A program made the position numbers and the translations under genes. DNA of 7,158 nucleotides from Candidatus Fermentibacteraceae bacterium (GTDB lineage: Bacteria; Fermentibacterota; Fermentibacteria; Fermentibacterales; JCC-6), in assembly GCA_030596465.1 (NCBI GenBank), contig JAUVJW010000093.1, forward strand, positions 1 through 7,158, in the 5' to 3' direction. The notes under the pieces are model-generated. The model was not told the origin of the DNA. It saw nothing but the letters and a program-made list of their open reading frames with translations, and ran no database searches. Below are positions 1 through 6,706 of this stretch, piece by piece (the stretch's first letter is position 1; each line of letters starts with the position of its first letter).

Positions 1-389
1 ACCCCCAGAGAAGCAAAATACCAGGCAGCCATGGCAGTGGTAATCTCAAAAAAAGTAGCAGAATGCTTTCTGATAGTGTGCTTGTTATCAGTGATGAACT
101 CTGCCACGGCGTCTTCCGGGATCCACTTGTGGTTAACTGCAATTCTCTCTCTGTAATTAAGCAGATGAGGGGATGTTCCTCGACCCCAGGAAATACCCAG
201 ATCACCGGCAATCTCAGAAAGTATTGCCGCTGTGCTTCCTTTGCCGTTAGTACCTACAATGTGAACTGTCTTGAAGTTGCTTTCAGGATGATCAAGCTCG
301 TCCATCATGGAAAGCATCCTGTCCAGACCGTATTTCATCCCCATTCGGCGTCTGCTGAAAAGCCACTTTTCTGCCTCCCTGTAATTCAC
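1..389 (-). CDS. folC: FolC, bifunctional dihydrofolate/folylpolyglutamate synthase, N-terminal part
   Basis: Partial: 129 codons are present and the 3' end lies beyond the window edge. FolC is a cytoplasmic Mur-ligase-family enzyme that uses ATP to add glutamate to dihydropteroate and/or reduced folates. The family P-loop GTNGKGS is at residues 46-52. The SPHL..YRERI block is at residues 73-83 and the ATFFEITTAMA block at 111-121, all in canonical order and spacing, so the family call is strong. Whether it has both activities cannot be judged without the C-terminus. The start is GTG at 387-389, overlapping the stop of the upstream RimI-PNP gene as GTGA. An AAGG about 8 nt upstream can serve as ribosome binding site. 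No ATG lies before the conserved N-terminal YREAEKWL segment in this frame near the junction. It is the last visible gene of the leftward operon. Confidence 0.93.
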   Translation of the reverse strand, partial: MNYREAEKWLFSRRRMGMKYGLDRMLSMMDELDHPESNFKTVHIVGTNGKGSTAAILSEIAGDLGISWGRGTSPHLLNYRERIAVNHKWIPEDAVAEFITDNKHTIRKHSATFFEITTAMAAWYFASLG

Positions 390-1603
390 ATGGACAACCT
401 TTCAAGAAGCTGAATAATGGAGTTTTCCTGCTTTTTTCTAACTGTAGCCTGTGCGGAAAGAACCTCGTCATGGCAAACGGAATCCCCGCCTTCCACAGCA
501 TTGGTTATCAGTGCCATAGCCAGAACTCTGCACCCCATTGATCTGAGTACAAGTGCCTCCTGCGCAGTAGACATAGATACAGCAGAAGCCCCGCTTTCCC
601 TGATAAGCGCAACCTCGGCGGCTGTCTCGTAGGCAGGCCCTGAGACGCATGCAAAAACTCCCCTGTGACAATTATTGACACACCGCTCTGCTGTTCTCTG
701 CAGAGAAGGGGAATACACCCTGTTACCGATAAAGTGTTCCGGAGAATCAGGAATACAACCGGAAAAATTAATATGGTCTGTAAATATCATGGCATCACCT
801 ACAGCATAGGCGGGGTCTACCGCTCCGGCAGAGCTTGTAAGTACCCAGGTTCCTACACCAAGAGCCGCCAGCGAAGCAGGCAGAAGAGTTATCTCTCTGC
901 CTGAATAGCCCTGGTAATGATGCCTTCTTCCCATAATAAAAACTATTCGGCCATCCGCACTGGTTCGAAGTGTGTATCCGTGTCCCTCAACTGCTTCACC
1001 CTGCATGCCTGGAATATCAGAGAATGGTATTGATTGTCCTTTGCCAAAAGGCTCGGTTGCCCAGCCCAGACCGGAACCCAGAATCACCCCTGTCTGAGGA
1101 ATAGTTTTAAGACGGTTGTAAAGATAAAGTGAAGTGTTTAGAGTATGCAGAAGCGGTTCAAGGGGTTTTTCCATAAATACTCCGTTTTTGCCTTCACCAT
1201 AAAATCCACGCAGAATCCTTTGGGCGGAAAAGGCCTGACTGCGGTAAAACTCACGGGCAGAAGCATTCTCCTCCCGCACCTCCAGCACCACCCGTCCCGC
1301 CTCCATGTGACGACCCCAATACAAAACAGAACCCAGAAGTTCTCCGGCAATTCCCCGGCGTCTGCATTCCGGATGAACACAGAGACTGATAACATGCAGT
1401 GTTCCGGGTTCAGAAAATGTAGCAGATATGTAGCCTATTGCACGACCATCAACAAAGGCTCCAATTGTGCAGAGTACCGGATCTTTCTGAATAAGAGCCT
1501 GTATCTCCGCAAGATCCCACGGTCTGGGAAAACAGAGCTGCTCAAGTTCAAATAATGAGTCGGCATCGTTCAAGGCCGGACGATAGTATTCTGTAGTGTT
1601 CAC
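386..1603 (-). CDS. rimI-punA: RimI-type GNAT N-acetyltransferase fused to purine nucleoside phosphorylase
   Basis: A 405-residue two-domain protein in one uninterrupted frame. Residues 1-148 are a complete RimI-like GNAT domain: acetyl-CoA loop RRRGIA at 81-86, LEVREENASAREFY at 107-120 with the expected catalytic Glu108 and Tyr120, and the closing strand VFMEKPL at 142-148. RimI acetylates N-terminal amino groups, classically of ribosomal protein S18. Residues about 152-405 are a trimeric-class purine nucleoside phosphorylase, which splits purine (deoxy)nucleosides with phosphate. By family alignment from memory the active-site positions are present: Ser177 in GSGLG, Arg226/His228/Tyr230, Glu326 in YET, Met344, Asn368 in LITN (typical of 6-oxopurine enzymes) and His378. 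The usual loop between residues 280 and 316 is shortened. The start is GTG at 1601-1603, overlapping the tsaB stop as GTGA, with AGAGGA 10 nt upstream. Both domains look intact, so this is a fusion, not decay. A free PNP might also be made from an internal start at 1174. Confidence 0.92.
   Translation of the reverse strand: MNTTEYYRPALNDADSLFELEQLCFPRPWDLAEIQALIQKDPVLCTIGAFVDGRAIGYISATFSEPGTLHVISLCVHPECRRRGIAGELLGSVLYWGRHMEAGRVVLEVREENASAREFYRSQAFSAQRILRGFYGEGKNGVFMEKPLEPLLHTLNTSLYLYNRLKTIPQTGVILGSGLGWATEPFGKGQSIPFSDIPGMQGEAVEGHGYTLRTSADGRIVFIMGRRHHYQGYSGREITLLPASLAALGVGTWVLTSSAGAVDPAYAVGDAMIFTDHINFSGCIPDSPEHFIGNRVYSPSLQRTAERCVNNCHRGVFACVSGPAYETAAEVALIRESGASAVSMSTAQEALVLRSMGCRVLAMALITNAVEGGDSVCHDEVLSAQATVRKKQENSIIQLLERLSM
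1172..1183 (-). promoter_or_regulatory. Possible internal ribosome binding site and ATG for a free PNP domain
   Basis: Inside the fusion gene, GGAG (1180-1183) sits 5 nt before an in-frame ATG (1172-1174, Met144). Initiation here would give a 262-residue protein containing the complete PNP domain, close to the normal size for that family. The ATG falls in the last strand of the RimI domain, exactly where separate rimI and punA genes would meet. This may be a working internal start, a relic of ancestral overlapping genes, or chance. Confidence 0.35.
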
Positions 1604-2256
1604 TCTGAAAGAATCCTCTGGTTAAACTCGCGAAGATACAGGGGTTCTATACTCTTGTCGAAGCCGTCTCTGTCCGCAAGTGAACAGGCACATACCGCAA
1701 CAATTGAAGATCGTGGATGATCCAGAAGCGGATGAACCCACTTCAGCTCCTTGCACGCAATCTCACTCCTCCCCGAACCTATCGCTGAATAAGTGCTGTC
1801 CGATACCAGTTCCTCGAAAGCCTTTGCGGAATAAAGTGATTGTGGAATAATTTCTTCTGATAGGGGGTCAGGTGAACTGAAGATACCTGCAAATACCTCT
1901 CCTGTTCTTGCCCTGATACAACTGAGAACCGGCCCTTCCGGCAACGACGCTGCAATTACCCGAAGAGTTGATACCCCCTTAACCGGAACTTCCCAGCCTG
2001 CCGAAAGACCCAGTACTGTTGAAAGACCGATTCGGAGCCCGGTATACGAGCCCGGCCCCAGAGAAACACCGATTCCAGACAAATCATTACCGGAAATACC
2101 GGAATTCTTCAAGGCTTCTTCTACAGCAGGCAATATTTTTTCCGAATGAAAACCGGTTACCGGCAAAATAGATTCTGTAAGCAGTACACCGTCTTTCAAC
2201 AGTGCGACTCCACCCATGGATGAGGTGGTATCAATACCCAGCCAGATTCCACTCAA
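1600..2256 (-). CDS. tsaB: TsaB (YeaZ), t6A biosynthesis complex subunit
   Basis: An ASKHA-fold protein of 218 residues. It is the non-catalytic partner that stabilises TsaD and with TsaE supports threonylcarbamoyl transfer to A37 of ANN-decoding tRNAs in the cytoplasm. Seen: the N-terminal phosphate-loop-like WLGIDTT (5-11), HSEKILPAVEEAL (37-49), the family hallmark GPGSYTGLRIG (67-77) and a C-terminal EPLYLRE segment (204-210). The start is taken as TTG at 2254-2256 because AGGAG lies 8 nt upstream and the protein then begins right before the first beta strand, as is usual for TsaB. An in-frame ATG at 2289 would add 11 residues but has no ribosome binding site. Its first 26 nt overlap the end of tsaE. 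One oddity: the usual aspartate in the mid-protein 'DARxxEVF' motif reads Arg here (IRARTGEVF). Confidence 0.92.
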   Translation of the reverse strand: MSGIWLGIDTTSSMGGVALLKDGVLLTESILPVTGFHSEKILPAVEEALKNSGISGNDLSGIGVSLGPGSYTGLRIGLSTVLGLSAGWEVPVKGVSTLRVIAASLPEGPVLSCIRARTGEVFAGIFSSPDPLSEEIIPQSLYSAKAFEELVSDSTYSAIGSGRSEIACKELKWVHPLLDHPRSSIVAVCACSLADRDGFDKSIEPLYLREFNQRILSE

Positions 2257-2665
2257 CTTGTACTCTCCTGCTATCGGGTGAACCTCCATTTGAGATCATA
2301 ATTGTACAACCCCTTCTTTCCTTAAAGTCTTCCATTCTTTCAGGCCACTCAACCAGCACAACAGCATCGGATTCCAGAATCTCTTCAAATCCAAGCATAA
2401 GTATTTCTTCTCTGGAACCTTCCAATCTGTAAAAGTCCATGTGATGAACTTCCAATTCCGTCCCAACAATATTATACACAGAATCCATGATAAAGGTTGG
2501 GCTTGGTATAGCGCCCTCAACCCCAAGCGCACGGATGAATGCCCTTGCGAATGTTGATTTCCCAGCGCCAAGCTGACCTGAAAGAAAAAATCTATCGCCG
2601 GGTTTCACCGACGCTGCGAGTTTCCGTGCCAGTTTCTCAAGGCCGGAGACATCAAGTTCTTCCAT
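2231..2665 (-). CDS. tsaE: TsaE (YjeE/YdiB), t6A biosynthesis ATPase
   Basis: A P-loop ATPase of 144 residues that binds the TsaB-TsaD pair and is needed for multiple-turnover t6A synthesis. Seen: Walker A GQLGAGKST at 30-38, the conserved PSPTF at 54-58, HMDFYRL at 75-81 with the acidic residue that acts with Mg-ATP, and VEWPER at 105-110. Length and motif order match the family closely. The ATG overlaps the porX stop by one base (TAATG), with AGGGGA just upstream at short spacing, so translation probably couples to porX. The downstream end overlaps tsaB. From memory, porX-like genes next to tsaE also occur in Bacteroidetes genomes, so the pairing may be conserved. Confidence 0.95.
   Translation of the reverse strand: MEELDVSGLEKLARKLAASVKPGDRFFLSGQLGAGKSTFARAFIRALGVEGAIPSPTFIMDSVYNIVGTELEVHHMDFYRLEGSREEILMLGFEEILESDAVVLVEWPERMEDFKERRGCTIMISNGGSPDSRRVQVEWNLAGY
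2265..2269 (-). promoter_or_regulatory. Ribosome binding site that sets the tsaB TTG start
   Basis: AGGAG lies 8 nt before TTG 2254-2256 and within the last codons of tsaE. It decides between this TTG and the in-frame ATG at 2289, which lacks any purine-rich leader. Confidence 0.6.
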
Positions 2666-4221
2666 TATCCCCTGTACTTCTTTGGTCTAAGAACCTCACA
2701 AGGCACAAGCATTTCCTCCAGCGAAACCCCTCCATGCTGAAACGATCCCTTGAATTTGTACATATCTTCCCTGTTAAAGCCATTTTGCATCAAAAGATAA
2801 TCTTCTCTTGCAAACAGATAATTCTTCCTTGGGTTGTCATCAGGAAGACCCCATTCAGCGGGATTATTCACCGCAATGGAATGTTTGGGGTCAGCACCAA
2901 GAGAATGGCCAAACCTGTATCGGACACTGTGTGACATTCCCCGGGCACCACGGACTGTGGTTATCCTGTTCGCAAGAGCAGAACCATGATCACTTGTGAC
3001 AATGATGGTAGCCCCCCTGGCACTGAGGGTCTTCATCATATCGAAAAGAAACGAGTGTTCAAACCATCCCTCGGCAAGTTTTCTGAAAGCGGAAACATCC
3101 GGTGCAATATCTCTGATAAGATCCAATTCTGATCTGCCGTGGGTAAGATTATCAATAAAGTTTACGACGATTGCCATAAAACCATCTCTTAGAAAATGAG
3201 AAAGCCCGCGCTTTACATTCTCTCCTTCCTGTCGGGTAGAAATCTTGGCGTAAACAGCATCTTTACCAGTTCGCCAGCCAAACCTGCCAGTGGCATCACT
3301 CAGAAGAAGCTTTTCATATGAGTTAAGCCCCGGACAGCCATACTCCTCAACCCAGTGAGTCCTGTAAAATCTCCAGATATCCCTGGGAACCAACCCGCTG
3401 AAAATAGAATTACGACTGTATGGAGTTGCCGATGGAAGCCCGGCAACCATGAAACCCGGCTCTCTGTGATACCAGTGTTCAATAGACTTCGCCATAAGAA
3501 GCCACTGATCGTATCTCATACAGTCAACAACAAGAAAAACAACCTCGCCTGTTCCCTTCAGAAGTTCAGGTATAACTTTTCTTTTAAGAACATTGTGTGC
3601 CATCAAGGGAGCTGATTCCGGTGAGGCAAGCCAGTTGGGATAGTTCTTTTCGATAAACCGGGAGAATCCCATTTCAACCTGATCCAGCCCTCCACCCTGA
3701 ATTCCATGCAATTTCTGATCGAGTTCTCCATCAAAACTGATATCTTTTTCCATCCATGATTGATAAAGGTGAATCCAGTCAGAAAGGCTGTTATCTCTAT
3801 TGTGACGAAGTTTTTCTGTTTCGGAAATGACTTCATTGGCGGCTTTGTTTACCTTCAACCTGCCGGACTCAAGAAGCCTCTTCAGCACAAGAAGTATCTG
3901 GCTGGGATTAACCGGCTTAGTCAAAAAGTCAGCGATAGTGCCTGCGAGAGCCTTGTCCATCAGCTCCTCTTCCTCGCTCTGAGTAACCATAACAACAGGC
4001 AGATCCTTGTAGCTTTTACGGATCTCGTAAACGGTTTCAAGGCCGTCCATACCCACCATCATCTGATCCATGAGAATCAGATCAACCCGTATGCTTCTGA
4101 GAATTTCAAGAGCCTCCCGCCCGCTTCTGGCCGGGATAACCTCATAATTCCTTTTTCTCAGAAAACGAATATGAGCCTGAAGATGGTCTATCTCATCGTC
4201 AACCCACAGAATTGTTATCAT
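2665..4221 (-). CDS. porX: PorX-type response regulator with PglZ/alkaline-phosphatase-superfamily effector domain
   Basis: A cytoplasmic protein of 518 residues. The receiver domain (about 1-118) has acidic pair Asp8/Asp9, phospho-acceptor Asp52 (ILMDQMM), Thr80 and Lys102 (TKPVNP). A helical linker follows, then a PglZ/alkaline-phosphatase-fold domain (about 205-518). Likely metal and catalytic residues, judged from the family pattern, are Asp233 (VVDCMRYD), nucleophile candidate Thr266 (PSATPYSRN), Asp357/His361 (FIDNLTHGR), Asp411/His412 (SDHG) and His496 (QHGG). Domain order and length match PorX, the regulator of type IX secretion in Bacteroidetes, reported to cleave oligonucleotide phosphodiesters. 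The start is ATG 4219-4221, with AGGAGG 8 nt upstream; a GTG at 4227 is only 2 nt from that site. It overlaps the kinase gene by 23 nt, so the two proteins are probably partners. No DNA-binding output domain is present. Confidence 0.93.
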   Translation of the reverse strand: MITILWVDDEIDHLQAHIRFLRKRNYEVIPARSGREALEILRSIRVDLILMDQMMVGMDGLETVYEIRKSYKDLPVVMVTQSEEEELMDKALAGTIADFLTKPVNPSQILLVLKRLLESGRLKVNKAANEVISETEKLRHNRDNSLSDWIHLYQSWMEKDISFDGELDQKLHGIQGGGLDQVEMGFSRFIEKNYPNWLASPESAPLMAHNVLKRKVIPELLKGTGEVVFLVVDCMRYDQWLLMAKSIEHWYHREPGFMVAGLPSATPYSRNSIFSGLVPRDIWRFYRTHWVEEYGCPGLNSYEKLLLSDATGRFGWRTGKDAVYAKISTRQEGENVKRGLSHFLRDGFMAIVVNFIDNLTHGRSELDLIRDIAPDVSAFRKLAEGWFEHSFLFDMMKTLSARGATIIVTSDHGSALANRITTVRGARGMSHSVRYRFGHSLGADPKHSIAVNNPAEWGLPDDNPRKNYLFAREDYLLMQNGFNREDMYKFKGSFQHGGVSLEEMLVPCEVLRPKKYRG

Positions 4222-5587
4222 TGTCACCCCCTCCTTTCAAAGGCAGAAGAATACTGAAAACTGTGCCCACTTCAGGAGTACTTGAAAGCAGCCGGATTGA
4301 ACCGTTGTGGTATTCCTCTATTATTCGCCTGGCAAGGGAAAGACCAAGCCCCCACCCGCCTTTTCTGGTTGTGAATCCAGCCTGGAATATTCTACCCTGA
4401 TCTCTATAAGGAATCCCATGTCCGTTATCGGAAATCCTGATTTCAATCTCTGTCTCCGTCGAATGAGCGTACTCACAACCCACGGTAACTCTGCCACCGT
4501 CCTGATTGCCGGCGCACGATGCAACCGCGTTCTTTATAAGGTTTTCCAGAACCCATCCTATCAACACGGAATTACCATTAATAATGTGTTCATCCTCACT
4601 CTGCCGCAGTTCAAGAACCACACCGCTACCGAGAATACCCTTTCTCGCGTTGAAATACTCCACCACACCTGAAACGGTACTTTCAATACTTATCGGTTGA
4701 AGCCGGGGTCGTCTTCCCATCTGGCCATATCTTTGAGCAATGCTCTGTAGCCTGTTCACATCGGCATCCATATGCTCAAGCGCATCGTTGATATCCGGAA
4801 TAGCAGACAGCTCCGGATCATCTTTCAACAATTCTATCCAGCCCATCAGCGAAGAAAGTGGAGTACTAATCTGATGAGCTGTCTCCCGGGCAAACCCGAC
4901 CCAGGACATATCTTTGTCTCTGGAAACCTCCACACGAAGAAACATGTATACAACGGCGGCAATAAGAAAAAGTAAACCAAGCTCAAGAAAAGGAATCAAC
5001 CTCATTTCTGTGCTCAGCGGAGATGTACCATAGAACAAATTTCCTATAGTATCCACTCCTGCTACTATAGGAATTGGTTCATTCTGCTCAGCCAGTATTT
5101 CCATTCTCTTCCGAAACTCCATAATTCTACCGGATGGAAGTCCATCTACAACTTGACCGTCAACGATCTGGGGATTGTTATTCTCATCAGCAAAAATGGT
5201 GGGAAAGTCCAACCTGTTAACAAGATCTCCAAAAAGTTTTCTTGTGAAATCGATTACCTTTATCCTCTCTTCAGGAAGAAGTCTCAGGGTATGAATGAAG
5301 AGAGTTGTATCACCGCAGACCGGACAGAAAAAAGAATCACTCTCTAAGGAAAGATCCAACCGCTTGATGGGATATCCGCACACCGTACATGACATAATCC
5401 CTGATTCGTCCCCTACAACGCTCAAAGGATACTGAACCCCCGCCCAGAGCCAGGCAATTGTCTCACAATCCTTTTTGTTGGATTGATTCAACTTTTTTAC
5501 CAGATCATGAGTGTACCACAAAAATATCCAGATTGTGATACTTGCAAACAAAATAAAAAATACTCGTCTTCTGAAACTGTTATTCAT
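4199..5587 (-). CDS. PorY-like membrane sensor histidine kinase with a CxxC/CxxC sensor element
   Basis: A 462-residue inner-membrane kinase. An Arg-rich N-terminus is followed by TM1 (about 9-25), a sensor region of about 170 residues, TM2 (about 197-217), then a HisKA dimerisation helix with His238 in AHQISTPLSSLMGW. The HATPase domain has N-box Asn349/Asn353, DNGHG at 387-391 and GGWGLGLS at 410-417. All catalytic boxes are intact. The phospho-acceptor motif resembles that of Bacteroidetes kinases such as PorY. Cys67, Cys70, Cys88 and Cys91 form two CxxC knuckles like a zinc ribbon, placed by the positive-inside rule outside the cytoplasm, which is unusual for such a fold. The start ATG overlaps the end of the LarA-like gene by 8 nt and has only a weak ribosome binding site, suggesting coupled translation. 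Being adjacent to porX, it is the likely cognate kinase; true orthology to PorY is not certain. Confidence 0.9.
   Translation of the reverse strand: MNNSFRRRVFFILFASITIWIFLWYTHDLVKKLNQSNKKDCETIAWLWAGVQYPLSVVGDESGIMSCTVCGYPIKRLDLSLESDSFFCPVCGDTTLFIHTLRLLPEERIKVIDFTRKLFGDLVNRLDFPTIFADENNNPQIVDGQVVDGLPSGRIMEFRKRMEILAEQNEPIPIVAGVDTIGNLFYGTSPLSTEMRLIPFLELGLLFLIAAVVYMFLRVEVSRDKDMSWVGFARETAHQISTPLSSLMGWIELLKDDPELSAIPDINDALEHMDADVNRLQSIAQRYGQMGRRPRLQPISIESTVSGVVEYFNARKGILGSGVVLELRQSEDEHIINGNSVLIGWVLENLIKNAVASCAGNQDGGRVTVGCEYAHSTETEIEIRISDNGHGIPYRDQGRIFQAGFTTRKGGWGLGLSLARRIIEEYHNGSIRLLSSTPEVGTVFSILLPLKGGGDNDNNSVG
4230..4235 (-). promoter_or_regulatory. Strong ribosome binding site for porX inside the kinase gene
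   Basis: A perfect AGGAGG lies 8 nt before ATG 4219-4221 and inside the last codons of the kinase (its Lys-Gly-Gly-Gly tail). The spacing favours this ATG over the GTG at 4225-4227 and would allow strong coupled synthesis of the regulator. Confidence 0.7.
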
Positions 5588-6620
5588 TTTCTGTTTTCAC
5601 CACCGGGAAAGAAAATCCGGCATTTTCAATTATTGTTTCACATCTGTAAGGTGGTGCGCTAAAACCGAACCTCCGCATGTCAATTCCCGTCCTGAATGAA
5701 AGATTAATCCTGCTTCTTATCTTTTGAAGCCGGATGGCAGCATGGTCACCAAGTAAATATTCTTCCGAGGAGCGGGGAACTGCAATAGAAGCAGACGAGG
5801 CGTAAAGAAGGCGCTCCATCTGCCTGGCGCCAAGCCCTTCTATGCAAGCGGCGGAAAGAACCAGATCTCCACCATCTTCCACTGCTCTTTCCCACAGAAA
5901 TACTGCTTTCATAGCCTGGTAAAGACTTATCTCCAGAGTTCTTCCCGGTCGAACCTCCAGAGCAGCATATCTTTTCTTTACAGAAACACCACATTTAACC
6001 GCAGCAACTTCAACGGCCTTGTAGAACGAAGAATCAAAAGCACCACAAAAAACTGCATCGCTGCCTGGAACCCCGTTTACCATAACTATTTCGGTCTGCC
6101 GGGCAAGAAGCGCAACTCCCTCCATCATATCCTCATGAACAGGATTTCCGTATAACTTACCGGGCTGCGCTTTCGGAAGACAGGCCAGAAAGTGGTTCTG
6201 CTCTATAGTTTTTCGAGAAGCAGATCCAGGTAGAAACGATTTTCGCCCGCCGGTAAATCCCGCAAAATAGTGCGGCTCAACTGAATTCACCGCAAAAACC
6301 GACCCTTCCAACAGCCATGGGTGCATCTCCACCTCGGTTCCCCGCGATGTGGTACCTATTTGAATATGAGTTCCATCATCGCACATATTGCTCCGGGTGA
6401 CAACATCCCCGACAAAAACATCGCCAAGAATAGAACGACATTCGGCAGGGGTTACCGGACGATGAGTTCCCGTTGCGAAAAGAAATCTTGCCCTGCCCGC
6501 AAGTACCGGCTGAAAAGCCGACAAATACTTCCATGGAGATGGCCTGGTGCCGTCATTCACAACAACGGTAATTGTCCCGTTCATATTCGACACTTGATCC
6601 CGAATCTCTGATATGGACAT
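5580..6620 (-). CDS. Short LarA-like protein (nickel-dependent lactate racemase family)
   Basis: A 346-residue protein of the LarA/DUF2088 family, whose characterised members racemise 2-hydroxy acids with a nickel-pincer nucleotide cofactor. Residues matching the Lactobacillus plantarum LarA core are present at almost the same spacing: Asp23-x-Thr-Arg26, His53 (GTHRP), His117 (EPHYFAG), Lys127 (GGRKS, the lysine that binds the cofactor) and His143 (the nickel ligand). GNPVHEDM at 158-165 is also typical. LarA is about 424 residues; here about 49 residues before the DxTR motif are missing. The start is real: AGAGGA lies 4 nt upstream of ATG 6620, and the in-frame sequence up to the stop at 6669-6671 has no other usual start codon. 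The substrate is unknown; no cofactor-synthesis genes (larB, larC, larE) are in view. It is the first gene of the leftward operon. Confidence 0.85.
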   Translation of the reverse strand: MSISEIRDQVSNMNGTITVVVNDGTRPSPWKYLSAFQPVLAGRARFLFATGTHRPVTPAECRSILGDVFVGDVVTRSNMCDDGTHIQIGTTSRGTEVEMHPWLLEGSVFAVNSVEPHYFAGFTGGRKSFLPGSASRKTIEQNHFLACLPKAQPGKLYGNPVHEDMMEGVALLARQTEIVMVNGVPGSDAVFCGAFDSSFYKAVEVAAVKCGVSVKKRYAALEVRPGRTLEISLYQAMKAVFLWERAVEDGGDLVLSAACIEGLGARQMERLLYASSASIAVPRSSEEYLLGDHAAIRLQKIRSRINLSFRTGIDMRRFGFSAPPYRCETIIENAGFSFPVVKTENE

Positions 6621-6706
6621 GGCTTCCTCTAATGGATAGACTACACTCTTAAATACACAAATGAAAACTCAACCCAAAGAATATACGCATCACCCGGAGG
6701 TTCAAC
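6621..6706. other. Divergent intergenic region between the leftward operon and the Tim44-like gene
   Basis: An 86-bp AT-rich spacer, the only sizeable non-coding stretch in the window. It must hold the promoter of the leftward operon, unless transcription starts elsewhere, and also the signals for the plus-strand gene. I see no clear inverted repeat, terminator or riboswitch-like structure in it. Confidence 0.7.
6650..6677 (-). promoter_or_regulatory. Weak sigma70-like promoter candidate for the leftward operon
   Basis: On the minus strand TTGGGT (6672-6677) and TATTTA (6650-6655) are separated by 16 nt, leaving a leader of roughly 20-25 nt before ATG 6620. Both boxes are imperfect. If the host uses the Bacteroidetes-type promoter (TTTG / TAnnTTTG) this match would be meaningless. 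Confidence 0.25.

Noticed and set aside
292..501. Minus-strand open frame spanning the RimI-PNP/folC junction
   Set aside because: It is out of frame with both conserved proteins; FolC starts at GTG 389 in another frame and carries all the motifs.
1100..1200. Frameshift or sequencing error as the cause of the RimI-PNP fusion
   Set aside because: Both domains and the short linker are in one frame with motifs intact up to the boundary. An error that removed a stop codon cannot be wholly excluded but nothing in the sequence suggests it.
1145..1555. Plus-strand open frame of 136 codons opposite the RimI domain
   Set aside because: The opposite strand holds an unmistakable GNAT domain in this region; the plus frame has no family signature.
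2257..2289. ATG at 2289 as the tsaB start
   Set aside because: It has no ribosome binding site, would overlap tsaE by 59 nt, and adds 11 residues before the conserved N-terminal strand.
4222..4227. GTG at 4227 as the porX start
   Set aside because: The AGGAGG is only 2 nt away, too close; ATG 4221 has ideal 8-nt spacing and gives a usual N-terminus.
3760..4257. Plus-strand open frame of 165 codons opposite porX
   Set aside because: It lies antisense to the receiver domain and the kinase/porX junction, shows no recognisable motif, and has low-complexity features typical of a shadow frame.
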